64,000 bases of DNA, from assembly GCA_958477305.1 (NCBI GenBank), contig CAUEFI010000007.1, positions 85,220 to 149,219 of the forward strand, in the 5' to 3' direction. Positions 51,769-59,244 of the stretch are shown here, piece after piece. The stretch is from HGM12998 sp900756495 (lineage in GTDB: Bacteria; Bacillota; Clostridia; Oscillospirales; Oscillospiraceae). A program made the position numbers and the translations under genes. The notes under the pieces are model-generated. The model saw only the letters and a list, made by a program, of their open reading frames with translations, was not told where the DNA came from and did no database searches. Each line of letters begins with the position of its first letter. Positions within the stretch are counted from its first letter, which is position 1.

Positions 51769-53052
51769 CTAAACGCCCGCCAGCGCCTGCTCCATATCGA
51801 AGAGGATGTCGTTTACGTCCTCAATGCCCACGGAAAAGCGAACCAGGTCGGGTGAAATGCCGGCGGCGGAGAGTTCCTCGTCATTCATCTGCCGGTGAGT
51901 CGCGGAAGCCGGATGGAGCACGCAGGTCTTGGCGTCGGCCACGTGGGTGGCGATAGAGGCCAGCTTCAGGCCCGCCATAAAGCGGGATGCGGCCTCACGC
52001 CCGCCCTTTACGCCCAGGGAAACCACGCCGCAGGTGCCGCCGGGCAGGTATTTTTCCGCCAGAGCGTGGTGCCTGTCGCCGGGCAGGCCGGGATACTTGA
52101 CCCATGCGACCTTGGGGTGCTCGTTCAAATAGCGGGCCACCGCCATGGCGTTTTCGCAGTGCTTGGCCATGCGCAGGGGCAAGGTCTCCAAGCCAATATT
52201 CAGATAATAGGCGTTTTGGGGGGAGGGAATCGCTCCGAAGTCCCGCATGAGCTGGGCGGTAGCCTTGGTGATGTAAGCCCCGGCCAGGCCGAACCGCTCC
52301 GTATAGATCACCCCGTGATAGCTCTCGTCCGGCGTGCACAGGCCTGGGAATTTGTCGGGATATCTGGTCCAGTCGAACCTGCCGCTGTCCACAATGCAGC
52401 CGCCCACCGCATTGGCATGTCCGTCCATGTACTTGGTGGTAGAGTGGATCACAATATCCGCTCCATGTTCAAAGGGCCGGCAGTTGACCGGCGTGGCGAA
52501 GGTATTGTCCACAATCAGAGGGACCCCATGGCTGTGGGCCGCCCGGGAAAACTTGTCAAAGTCCAGCACCGCCAAGGCCGGATTTGCGATGGTCTCCCCG
52601 AATACCGCCCGGGTCTCCGGCCGGAATGCGGCGTTAAGCTCCTCTTCGGAGCAGTCGGGATCCACAAAGGTAAAATGGATGCCCATGCGCCTCATGGTGA
52701 CCGCAAAGAGATTATAGGTCCCCCCATAGATGGCGGAAGAGGCCACCACATGTTCTCCACTGGAGACAATATTAAAAATGGAGTAAAAGGAGGCGGCCTG
52801 GCCTGAGGAGGTCAGCATGGCGGCGGTCCCGCCCTCCAGAGCGCAGATCTTGGCCGCCACATGGTCGTTGGTGGGGTTTTGCAGCCGGGTATAGAAATAA
52901 CCGCTCTCCTCCAAATCGAAGAGCTTCCCCATCGCCTCGCTGGTCTCGTAGCGAAAGGTGGTGGACTGGACAATCGGAATATTTCGGGGCTCCCCGTTGC
53001 CGGGCGTATAGCCCGCGTGCACGCACTTCGTGCCGATTTGATACTCGCTCAT
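51769..53052 (-). CDS. metY: O-acetylhomoserine sulfhydrylase (Cys/Met-metabolism PLP enzyme)
   Basis: A 427-residue fold-type I PLP enzyme; the length and the N-terminus 'GTKCVHAGYTPGNGEPRNIPIVQSTTFRYET' fit O-acetylhomoserine (thiol)-lyase better than cystathionine lyases, which are about 40 residues shorter. PLP contacts are 'LTSSGQAAS', the Asp in 'PLIVDNTFATP' and the Schiff-base Lys in 'VIHSTTKYMDGH'. 'FVRFSVGIED'-type ending 'LVRFSVGIEDVNDIL' is present. It makes homocysteine from O-acetylhomoserine and sulfide. A -10/-35 pair lies upstream, so it has its own promoter after the GerMN gene. Confidence 0.92.
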   Translation of the reverse strand: MSEYQIGTKCVHAGYTPGNGEPRNIPIVQSTTFRYETSEAMGKLFDLEESGYFYTRLQNPTNDHVAAKICALEGGTAAMLTSSGQAASFYSIFNIVSSGEHVVASSAIYGGTYNLFAVTMRRMGIHFTFVDPDCSEEELNAAFRPETRAVFGETIANPALAVLDFDKFSRAAHSHGVPLIVDNTFATPVNCRPFEHGADIVIHSTTKYMDGHANAVGGCIVDSGRFDWTRYPDKFPGLCTPDESYHGVIYTERFGLAGAYITKATAQLMRDFGAIPSPQNAYYLNIGLETLPLRMAKHCENAMAVARYLNEHPKVAWVKYPGLPGDRHHALAEKYLPGGTCGVVSLGVKGGREAASRFMAGLKLASIATHVADAKTCVLHPASATHRQMNDEELSAAGISPDLVRFSVGIEDVNDILFDMEQALAGV

Positions 53053-53105
53053 GGGCGACGCTTCCTTTCCGGATAATTTGACACATTAACGTATTGTATT
53101 GTTGT

Positions 53106-53135
53106 ATCCTAGCACGGTTCTCCGCCCCTTGTCAA
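53106..53135 (-). promoter_or_regulatory. Promoter of metY
   Basis: On the minus strand TTGACA (53135-53130) is followed after 18 bases by TAGGAT (53111-53106), preceded by TG as in an extended -10. No S-box or T-box structure fits into the short remaining leader. Confidence 0.75.
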
Positions 53136-53138
53136 CCT

Positions 53139-54056
53139 TTATTTTTCCAGCGTAAAATCGGGCTCCAGGGGGCTGGAGAGCGGCAATCCCCCATAGTAGT
53201 CAACTGCCGCCCCCTCCACTCGGATCTGAACCGCCTCCACAGCGGCTGTGGAGAGACTGCACAGGGTATTTACCAGTCCGTAGATCATCAGCCGGGCTTC
53301 CCGGAAATTGTTGGGCTGTCCCTCCAAAAAAGAATCCGACAGATCCAGGACACATATACCGTCCTCCACTGTCACCGCTCGCAGCTCCGTCCCCTCGGGG
53401 ACGGCGGATGTCAGGCTCTCATAGCTGGGGCCGGAGAGCAGAGCAGCACTCACTACCCCGGCCAGCGTATCATCCTCTGTTAAGAGGAGCTGCCGGGTTT
53501 CCACCCCTAACCCGTCTCCCTCCCGCCGCGGGAACCACAGGGCCGCGCTGACATACACCGGCTCCTCCTCCGCACCGCTGAGAATCACGTCCTCAGCGGT
53601 GAGCTGCTGCATATGGCGGAAGGCCAGCTCCTCTCCCTCTACAGTGATGGACACGCTGTCCACCTCCGGAATTTGGCAGAGGGTCAGTGCAATGCAGTAG
53701 TCGGCCACTGTGAGATCCACACCTGAGAGGCCGCCGTATTGTTCCGAGAGATCCAGCGTCAGCCGCCCCTCCTCCTGCCTCCAGGAACGCAGGGAAACAC
53801 CCGGCGGAAAGGGCGAAGTAAGCCCTGGTTCAACAGGTCCTGCCAGGAGAAGCCTCATCAGTTCTTCCACCGCCGGTTCTTCTCCGGACAGCACATGGTA
53901 TTCGCACTTCACGGCAGGACCGCCTGTCCTCTCCTCTGAGACGGCAAAGTATACCCCCGTACTCCCTTCGGGCGGATTCTCGCGCTCTCTGGATACAGCA
54001 CACGCCGTCAGGGTTAGCGCCAGTGCGCAGCAGAGCGCCAAGGCACGCTTCTTCAT
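53139..54056 (-). CDS. GerMN-domain lipoprotein
   Basis: A 305-residue lipoprotein (signal with 'LTACA' lipobox) containing two GerMN domains. The first (about residues 50-150) has 'EELMRLLLAGPVEPGLTSPFPPG' and 'LTLDLSEQYGGL'; the second (about 186-290) has 'AALLSGPSYESLTSAVPEGT' and 'CVLDLSDSF'. GerMN domains occur in the spore germination protein GerM and in actinobacterial LpqB. It overlaps the histidine kinase gene by four bases (ATGA), so the two are co-translated. It probably sits outside the membrane next to the kinase sensor. Confidence 0.9.
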   Translation of the reverse strand: MKKRALALCCALALTLTACAVSRERENPPEGSTGVYFAVSEERTGGPAVKCEYHVLSGEEPAVEELMRLLLAGPVEPGLTSPFPPGVSLRSWRQEEGRLTLDLSEQYGGLSGVDLTVADYCIALTLCQIPEVDSVSITVEGEELAFRHMQQLTAEDVILSGAEEEPVYVSAALWFPRREGDGLGVETRQLLLTEDDTLAGVVSAALLSGPSYESLTSAVPEGTELRAVTVEDGICVLDLSDSFLEGQPNNFREARLMIYGLVNTLCSLSTAAVEAVQIRVEGAAVDYYGGLPLSSPLEPDFTLEK

Positions 54057-55498
54057 CCTTTTCGCCCTCCCTTCTCACGGCAGCGCAGAAAAGAGACCTC
54101 AAAGCAGGTTCCCTCCCCCTCCCGCCGCCGGGCGGTTACCGTACCTCCGTGCTGGCAGACGGTATCCCGGACGATGGACAGGCCCAATCCGGTGCCTCCC
54201 GCCGCCCGGGAGCGTGCCTTGTCCACGCGGTAAAAGCGGTCAAAAATTTTCGGGAGGTCTTCCTCCGGGATTCCTACGCCGGTGTCCTCCACACGGAGCA
54301 ATACCGTCTCTCCCTGGGTGCACAGCGTCACCCAGACCCATCCGCCGGGAAGGTTATACTTCACAGCGTTTTCCATCAGGTTAAACACAATCTGATAGAG
54401 GTCGTCCTCCGTGGCGCGGATGACGCAGCCAGGCTGCAGGTCCATCTGGATGGTAACTTCCACCGCCGCAGCCAGCGGCGCCAGCATATGCTCCACCTTC
54501 TCCACAACGCGCCCCACCTCCACCGGTGCGGCAGGCGTTGCAGCGCCGCTGTCCATGCGGGTAAGCGTGAGAAGTTTTTCCGTAATACGCGTCAGGCGCT
54601 CGGCCTCCTCACCGATATCAGCCACAAACTCCCGTCCCGTCTTTGGATCCATGCGCTGACTCTGAAGAATCGAGTCGGTGAGCAGCCGAATGGAGGCCAG
54701 AGGCGTCTTCAGCTCATGGGAGGCATCGGAGACAAAGCGCCGGCGAACCTCTTCCGTCGTCTGGAGGCGGTTGGTCAGCTCATTGAATTCCCCTGCCAGC
54801 TGCGAGAGCTCGTCCCCACCGGTCACCGGAACCCGGTGGCTGTACTCCCCCTCGCGCACAATGCGGATGGCGCGCAGGAGATCGGCAATCCGCCTCGTCA
54901 TAGCCCTGGAAAACACCATTGACATGATGAGCACTGCGATACACACAAAAATTGAGATAGAGCGCAGGTTGCTCTGAATCCCCAGCAGCAGGGTTCCCTG
55001 TTCGGCATCATACTCATAGACATAGACCGCGCCGATATTCATGCCCCGGTAGGCTACCGGCACAGCGGCACGGCTGCGGAAGGCCCCATCCCGGAACTCA
55101 GATCGGAATACATCGTTTCCCTTGAGCGCAGAGGTGATCTCCTGGAGCAGGGCATACTGTCCATAGGCATTGTTGACCTCACTGCTGTCATAGAGCACCA
55201 GTCCCGTGGGATCCGTGACCATGACCCTCCGGTTGGATACGTTGCCCCCCAGCAGAGAGACCGCCCCTTCGGCGCTCTTTTCGCTCAGCACCTCTGGCCC
55301 TGCCAGGGTGGCGGCGATGACTGATGCCTGGTCCTGGAGCAGGGAGGTCTGCTTGGACTGGAACACCAGATCCTGATATACCAAAACCGGATACAAATTG
55401 AGCACCAGCAGTACCGCCGCGATAATGACGATATAGGTCAATGCAAATTGGGTCTGGAGGGACCGCCAGAATGGGACTTTTCTTGATTGTTCCGCCAT
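54053..55498 (-). CDS. Membrane sensor histidine kinase (HAMP-HisKA-HATPase)
   Basis: A 481-residue kinase. A membrane helix at about residues 17-40 is followed by an extracytoplasmic sensor of about 140 residues, a second helix near 180-200, and a HAMP domain. The H-box is 'RRFVSDASHELKTPLASIRLL', with N-box 'NLMENAVKYN', G1 'VEDTGVGIPEEDLPKIFDRFYRVD' and G2 'GGTGLGLSIV'. The layout is of the WalK/PhoR/MtrB type. The gene follows the response regulator after 39 bases and is coupled to the GerMN lipoprotein gene. AAGGAGGTTATCGCC precedes the ATG. Confidence 0.94.
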   Translation of the reverse strand: MAEQSRKVPFWRSLQTQFALTYIVIIAAVLLVLNLYPVLVYQDLVFQSKQTSLLQDQASVIAATLAGPEVLSEKSAEGAVSLLGGNVSNRRVMVTDPTGLVLYDSSEVNNAYGQYALLQEITSALKGNDVFRSEFRDGAFRSRAAVPVAYRGMNIGAVYVYEYDAEQGTLLLGIQSNLRSISIFVCIAVLIMSMVFSRAMTRRIADLLRAIRIVREGEYSHRVPVTGGDELSQLAGEFNELTNRLQTTEEVRRRFVSDASHELKTPLASIRLLTDSILQSQRMDPKTGREFVADIGEEAERLTRITEKLLTLTRMDSGAATPAAPVEVGRVVEKVEHMLAPLAAAVEVTIQMDLQPGCVIRATEDDLYQIVFNLMENAVKYNLPGGWVWVTLCTQGETVLLRVEDTGVGIPEEDLPKIFDRFYRVDKARSRAAGGTGLGLSIVRDTVCQHGGTVTARRREGEGTCFEVSFLRCREKGGRKG

Positions 55499-55537
55499 GG
55501 CGATAACCTCCTTCCCCGCCGCAAATCAAACCGTCAA

Positions 55538-56221
55538 TCAAGTGTTTTTCAGATAATATCCCACGCCCCACTTGGTGAGGATATACTGAGGATTTGCCGG
55601 ATCCAGCTCCAGCTTCTCCCGCAGGCGGCGGACGTGGACATCCACTGTACGGTAATCTCCCGCATATTCATAACCCCAGACCACATTGAGCAGGTTTTCA
55701 CGGCTGTACACCCGCCCTGGATTGCGCATGAGCAGTTCCATCAGATCGAACTCCTTTGCCGTCAAATCCACACTCTGTCCTTCCTTCCACGCGGCACGCT
55801 CATCGGCATCCAGCACAATGTGTCCCACAGTCAGCCGGGCGCGCTGCTCCTTCTGGGCCGCCATGCCCGCGCGGCGGAGCAGTGCCCGCACGCGTGCCTT
55901 CAGCTCCAAAATATTAAAGGGTTTGGTGATATAGTCGTCGGCCCCACATTCAAATCCTATGATCTTGTCGGTATCCTCACTGCGGGCTGTGAGCATAATG
56001 ACAGGCACATTGGAGAACTCCCGAATCCGCATACAGGCCTGGAGTCCGTCAATTTTAGGCATCATCAGATCCAAAATAATCAGATCAAAAGCCCCACCCC
56101 GGGCCAACTCTACGGCGGCTTCTCCATCATAGCCCACCTCAACCTGATAGCCCTCGCTTTCCAGGTTAAATTTAATCCCCTTTACCAGCACCTTCTCATC
56201 GTCAACAACCAAAATTTTCAT
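55538..56221 (-). CDS. OmpR-family response regulator
   Basis: The start at 56221 (MKILVVDDEK) is fixed by GGAGG five bases upstream. The 227-residue protein has a receiver domain (acidic 'VVDDE', phospho-acceptor Asp in 'DLIILDLMMPKIDGLQ', 'MLTARSE', Lys in 'YITKPFN'). The winged-helix DNA-binding domain carries 'KEFDLMELLMRNPGRVYSRENLLNVVWGYEYAGDYRTVDVHVRRLREKL'. First gene of a regulator-kinase-GerMN lipoprotein operon. Targets unknown; envelope functions are likely. Confidence 0.94.
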   Translation of the reverse strand: MKILVVDDEKVLVKGIKFNLESEGYQVEVGYDGEAAVELARGGAFDLIILDLMMPKIDGLQACMRIREFSNVPVIMLTARSEDTDKIIGFECGADDYITKPFNILELKARVRALLRRAGMAAQKEQRARLTVGHIVLDADERAAWKEGQSVDLTAKEFDLMELLMRNPGRVYSRENLLNVVWGYEYAGDYRTVDVHVRRLREKLELDPANPQYILTKWGVGYYLKNT

Positions 56222-56295
56222 GGTTTCCTCCAATCCCAGTCCAGTCAGAAAGTCGTATACGGTCTGCCTTACTGACGGCTATGCCTCCATCCATT

Positions 56296-56685
56296 CTATC
56301 CTGCCGTGATATACTCAAGCAGCCCCTCCAGCGTCCCTTCTCCAATCCCCTTGACCTTGGTGAGATCCTCCGGGATCCGGAAAGGACCGTTTGCAGCACG
56401 GTATGCGATGATATCCTGGGCCCGCTTTTCTCCAATTCCAGGAAGCAGCATCAGGGTCTCCGCATCGGCGGTGTTAATGTCAATCTTCTCACCGTCCAAA
56501 AGCGGATCGGGCGTAGCGGCAGGTGGCGAAAGAACAAGGACTGTCTGCTCCTCCGACAGTGTGCGGGAGGTTTCAACCCGCATCGGTACCGACACTGTTT
56601 CCCCCCTGACAAACCAGCCCGTGCCGAAGGCCAGACACACGGCGCAGATCAGGACGGTCAGATATTCCAGGCGGGAAATCTTCAC
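56296..56685 (-). CDS. ComEA-like helix-hairpin-helix protein
   Basis: A 129-residue protein with an N-terminal membrane anchor ('YLTVLICAVCLAFGTGWFV'), a linker of about 40 residues and a C-terminal ComEA-type double helix-hairpin-helix. The latter reads 'DINTADAETLMLLPGIGEKRAQDIIAYRAANGPF' and 'LTKVKGIGEGTLEGL'. Such proteins bind double-stranded DNA at the outer face of the membrane during uptake. The SLBB domain of full ComEA is absent, so it is a short form. It lies upstream of the two-component operon on the same strand, 74 bases away. Confidence 0.88.
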   Translation of the reverse strand: MKISRLEYLTVLICAVCLAFGTGWFVRGETVSVPMRVETSRTLSEEQTVLVLSPPAATPDPLLDGEKIDINTADAETLMLLPGIGEKRAQDIIAYRAANGPFRIPEDLTKVKGIGEGTLEGLLEYITAG

Positions 56686-56705
56686 TTTTTGTAACCTCCT
56701 CCCCT

Positions 56706-56735
56706 GTTGCGCCCACAGATGTCCTCTGATATAAT
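56706..56735 (+). promoter_or_regulatory. Promoter of the D-Ala-D-Ala carboxypeptidase gene
   Basis: TTGCGC (56706-56711), an 18-base spacer, and the extended -10 TGATATAAT (56727-56735). Confidence 0.65.
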
Positions 56736-56800
56736 AGAATCATGCCATCTCATGCCCCAGAGATACAAAGGAATTATATCATAAGTGTTGGGAGTTTCCT

Positions 56801-58198
56801 ATGAAAAAATATCGAGTTTTCTCTGTATTCCTCCTTGGAGTTCTGCTGACCTCCCTCTTATCCCTCCCCGCGGCAGCCGCGGGGAGCGGCAGCGCTATCC
56901 TGGACAACATGCATGTGGAGGCCGCGGCCGCCCTCCTGGTAGACGACGATTACGGTGAAATTCTCTACGAACAGAATGCCCATGAGCGCCGTTACCCCGC
57001 CAGCATCACCAAAGTTATGACCGCCCTGCTGACTCTGGAGGCCGTAGACCGTGGTGAACTCTCCCTGGATCAGGTGGTTACCGTAACGGAACATCTCTAC
57101 CAGGGCATCGGCTCGGGCGGCTCCACCGTGGATATCAAGGCGGGAGAACAGCTCACTGTTCTGGATCTCCTCTACTGTGTTCTGCTCCCCTCCGCCAATG
57201 AAGCCTGCAATGCTCTGGCCGAGGCTGTTTCCGGAAGTATTGACGATTTTATTGTCGCCATGAACGTCCGGGCTGATGAATTGGGCATGGAGGACACGCA
57301 CTATACCAACACCCACGGCTATCATGACGACAATCACTATACGACTGCTTGGGACATCTATCTGATGTGCCATGAGGCCAACCAGCACGAGACCTTCCGT
57401 ACCATCACCTCTTCCCGCAGCTACGAACTTCCCGCCACCAATATGCACGAGGCCCGCACCATTTATGATACCAACGCCCTAATTTCCTCCTGGCAGTATG
57501 GCTCCAGCTATCTGTACGAGTATGCCACCGGTATCAAAACAGGCTCCACACCGGAGGCAGGGTACTGTCTGGCCTCCTCTGCCACCAAGGGAAACAAACA
57601 TCTCATTGCCGTGGTGCTGGGTGCTGAAAACCCCAAGCGTGAGGATGGCTCTACCAACCGGCTTCAGTTCTCCGAATCTTCCCGTCTGCTGCAGTGGGGA
57701 TTTGAAAATTTCTCCCGTAAATCTCTGATCGACACAAAGGTCCCCTTAACCGAGATTCCTGTCACCTTGGCGCAGGATGTAAACACTGTGGCTGTCCATC
57801 CTGTTGGAACATTGGAGGCCTGTCTTCCCAACGACTTGGATCCCGCCCAATTTGATCTGGACTGGACCTTAAATGTAAAAAGCCTGGAGGCCCCTGTGAC
57901 GACGGATCAGGTTGTGGGGACGGTAACAGTCTCTTATAACGGCAAGGAGTACGGCACGCTGAATCTTGTACCCTATACCTCTGTGGAGCGCTCCGATCTG
58001 CTCTACCGCCTTGATCAGCTTCAGAAGTTCTTTGATCAGCTCTGGGTAAAGATTCTGCTGTTGGCCGTTATCGTTCTGATTGCAGTGCTGATCCTCCGCC
58101 ATGTACTGACAGGCCGCCGCAGAGGCCGCCGCCGGGCCTACAGCGGTGTGGGCGGGCGGAACCGGTATACCCGCGGCCGCCGCAGAAGAAGATATTAA
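56801..58198 (+). CDS. dacF: D-alanyl-D-alanine carboxypeptidase (penicillin-binding protein 5/6, DacF-like)
   Basis: A 465-residue exported enzyme that trims the terminal D-Ala of peptidoglycan stem peptides. After the signal peptide, the serine peptidase S11 motifs are 'YPASITKVMTALL' (SxxK), 'LLPSANEACNAL' (SxN) and 'TGIKTGSTPEAGY' (KTG). A beta-rich C-terminal domain follows. A membrane helix 'ILLLAVIVLIAVLILRHVL' replaces the usual amphipathic anchor, and the chain ends in a tail with about fifteen Arg residues. Upstream are an extended -10 promoter and a GGGAG ribosome site. Confidence 0.93.
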   Translation: MKKYRVFSVFLLGVLLTSLLSLPAAAAGSGSAILDNMHVEAAAALLVDDDYGEILYEQNAHERRYPASITKVMTALLTLEAVDRGELSLDQVVTVTEHLYQGIGSGGSTVDIKAGEQLTVLDLLYCVLLPSANEACNALAEAVSGSIDDFIVAMNVRADELGMEDTHYTNTHGYHDDNHYTTAWDIYLMCHEANQHETFRTITSSRSYELPATNMHEARTIYDTNALISSWQYGSSYLYEYATGIKTGSTPEAGYCLASSATKGNKHLIAVVLGAENPKREDGSTNRLQFSESSRLLQWGFENFSRKSLIDTKVPLTEIPVTLAQDVNTVAVHPVGTLEACLPNDLDPAQFDLDWTLNVKSLEAPVTTDQVVGTVTVSYNGKEYGTLNLVPYTSVERSDLLYRLDQLQKFFDQLWVKILLLAVIVLIAVLILRHVLTGRRRGRRRAYSGVGGRNRYTRGRRRRRY

Positions 58199-58301
58199 CG
58201 CTCATCACTGAAGCTCTCATACATCGACAGAAGAGGGCCGCCCTTCCGTAGCACACCATAAGCCCATAAGGAAGTAAATATCATTTTGCAGGGCGGCATA
58301 G

Positions 58302-58443
58302 TCAAAAACTATGCCGTTCTGGTTTTCTTTTCCGTTCAATGGTCTGTTTGTCCTCGTCCTGTTCCAATTCCCCGGTAAAGTTCCAAACAATCTGTATCTT
58401 CTGTCTGCGGTGGCCGCTGAACTTGTCCGGCGCATGGACTTTG
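58302..58443 (-). pseudogene. C-terminal tail of a large serine recombinase (DUF4368-like), remnant
   Basis: A minus-strand frame reads 'KVHAPDKFSGHRRQKIQIVWNFTGEL' and then a Lys/Arg/Glu-rich end to a TGA at 58304-58302. This is the characteristic C-terminus of large serine site-specific recombinases of clostridial mobile elements (HAPDKSSGKR-type motif followed by Y/W-NF-G). Everything upstream is gone: the frame meets the start region of the acetyltransferase gene at about 58443. The rest of the 263-base gap after dacF holds only a small hairpin at 58297-58317. Confidence 0.7.
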
Positions 58444-58461
58444 TGGAGATGAGAATATAAA

Positions 58462-58965
58462 ATGAGTATAATGATTGAAAAGGCAACTTCATTGGATGCT
58501 GCATTGATTTTAAAATATTTGAAACAAGTGGGGGGAGAAACAGATAATCTAACATTTGGTCCAGAAGGAATGCCATTTACTGTTGCAGAAGAGGCATCTT
58601 TTATTGCTCAAACAGAGCACTCTTGCGATGATATTATGCTTGTCGCGAAAGAAACTGGGAAGATAGTTGGTATTGCCAGTTTGAGCCGCTTGCCTCGCCG
58701 CATGGGGCATCGTGGAGATTGTAGCATTTCTGTACTTAAGGAATATTGGAATAAAGGAATTGGTAGTCAATTATTAAGTAAAATTCTTTGTTTTGCCAAA
58801 GATAATGCTTTTGAAACAATCGATTTGCAAGTTCGGAGTGATAATTTACGAGCAATTCATCTCTATGAAAAGTTTGGTTTTCAAAAAATCGGAAGACACC
58901 CTTCATTTTTTAAACTAGCTGATGAATATATTCCATTTGACTATATGTGCTTGAAAATACTGTAA
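58462..58965 (+). CDS. GNAT-family N-acetyltransferase, AT-rich
   Basis: A 167-residue GNAT protein. The acetyl-CoA binding motif A is 'ISVLKEYWNKGIGSQLLSKIL' (about residues 94-114), and motif B is 'LQVRSDNLRAIHLYEKFGFQKIGR'. It resembles YhhY- or aminoglycoside-type acetyltransferases, but the acceptor is not identifiable. The gene is strikingly AT-rich compared with everything around it, with A/T-ending codons throughout, and it abuts a serine-recombinase fragment, so it is probably a recent import. No strong ribosome site precedes the ATG; GAGATGAGAATAT is the nearest. Confidence 0.85.
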   Translation: MSIMIEKATSLDAALILKYLKQVGGETDNLTFGPEGMPFTVAEEASFIAQTEHSCDDIMLVAKETGKIVGIASLSRLPRRMGHRGDCSISVLKEYWNKGIGSQLLSKILCFAKDNAFETIDLQVRSDNLRAIHLYEKFGFQKIGRHPSFFKLADEYIPFDYMCLKIL

Positions 58966-59103
58966 ATAAATTGCAATTTAGGGGATAAATATAAAACACA
59001 GAAAGCTTGTGCCCTCGATCCTTTATAGTATGTTACGCATTTAGCGTAAAACAGTGGTGGTAAGGGTTTATACTTAAATGGCATTTACTGCGTGACAAAG
59101 CAG

Positions 59104-59145
59104 AAAAACAGCGTGTACCGTTTTCTTACAGTACACGCTGTTTTT
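59104..59145. terminator. Bidirectional terminator between the acetyltransferase and the SLH protein
   Basis: AAAAACAGCGTGTAC (59104-59118) pairs with GTACACGCTGTTTTT (59131-59145). The 279-base gap around it is AT-rich on its left side and holds no further gene that I can see. Confidence 0.85.
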
Positions 59146-59244
59146 GTTGCAATCCTGTCTGTCAGCCGTAAAGTTTGGTTATCTTGTAATATTTTTATCT
59201 TTATCGGCGTTCAGTTTTCCGGGGCGGCCATCGCTTGCCTGTTT

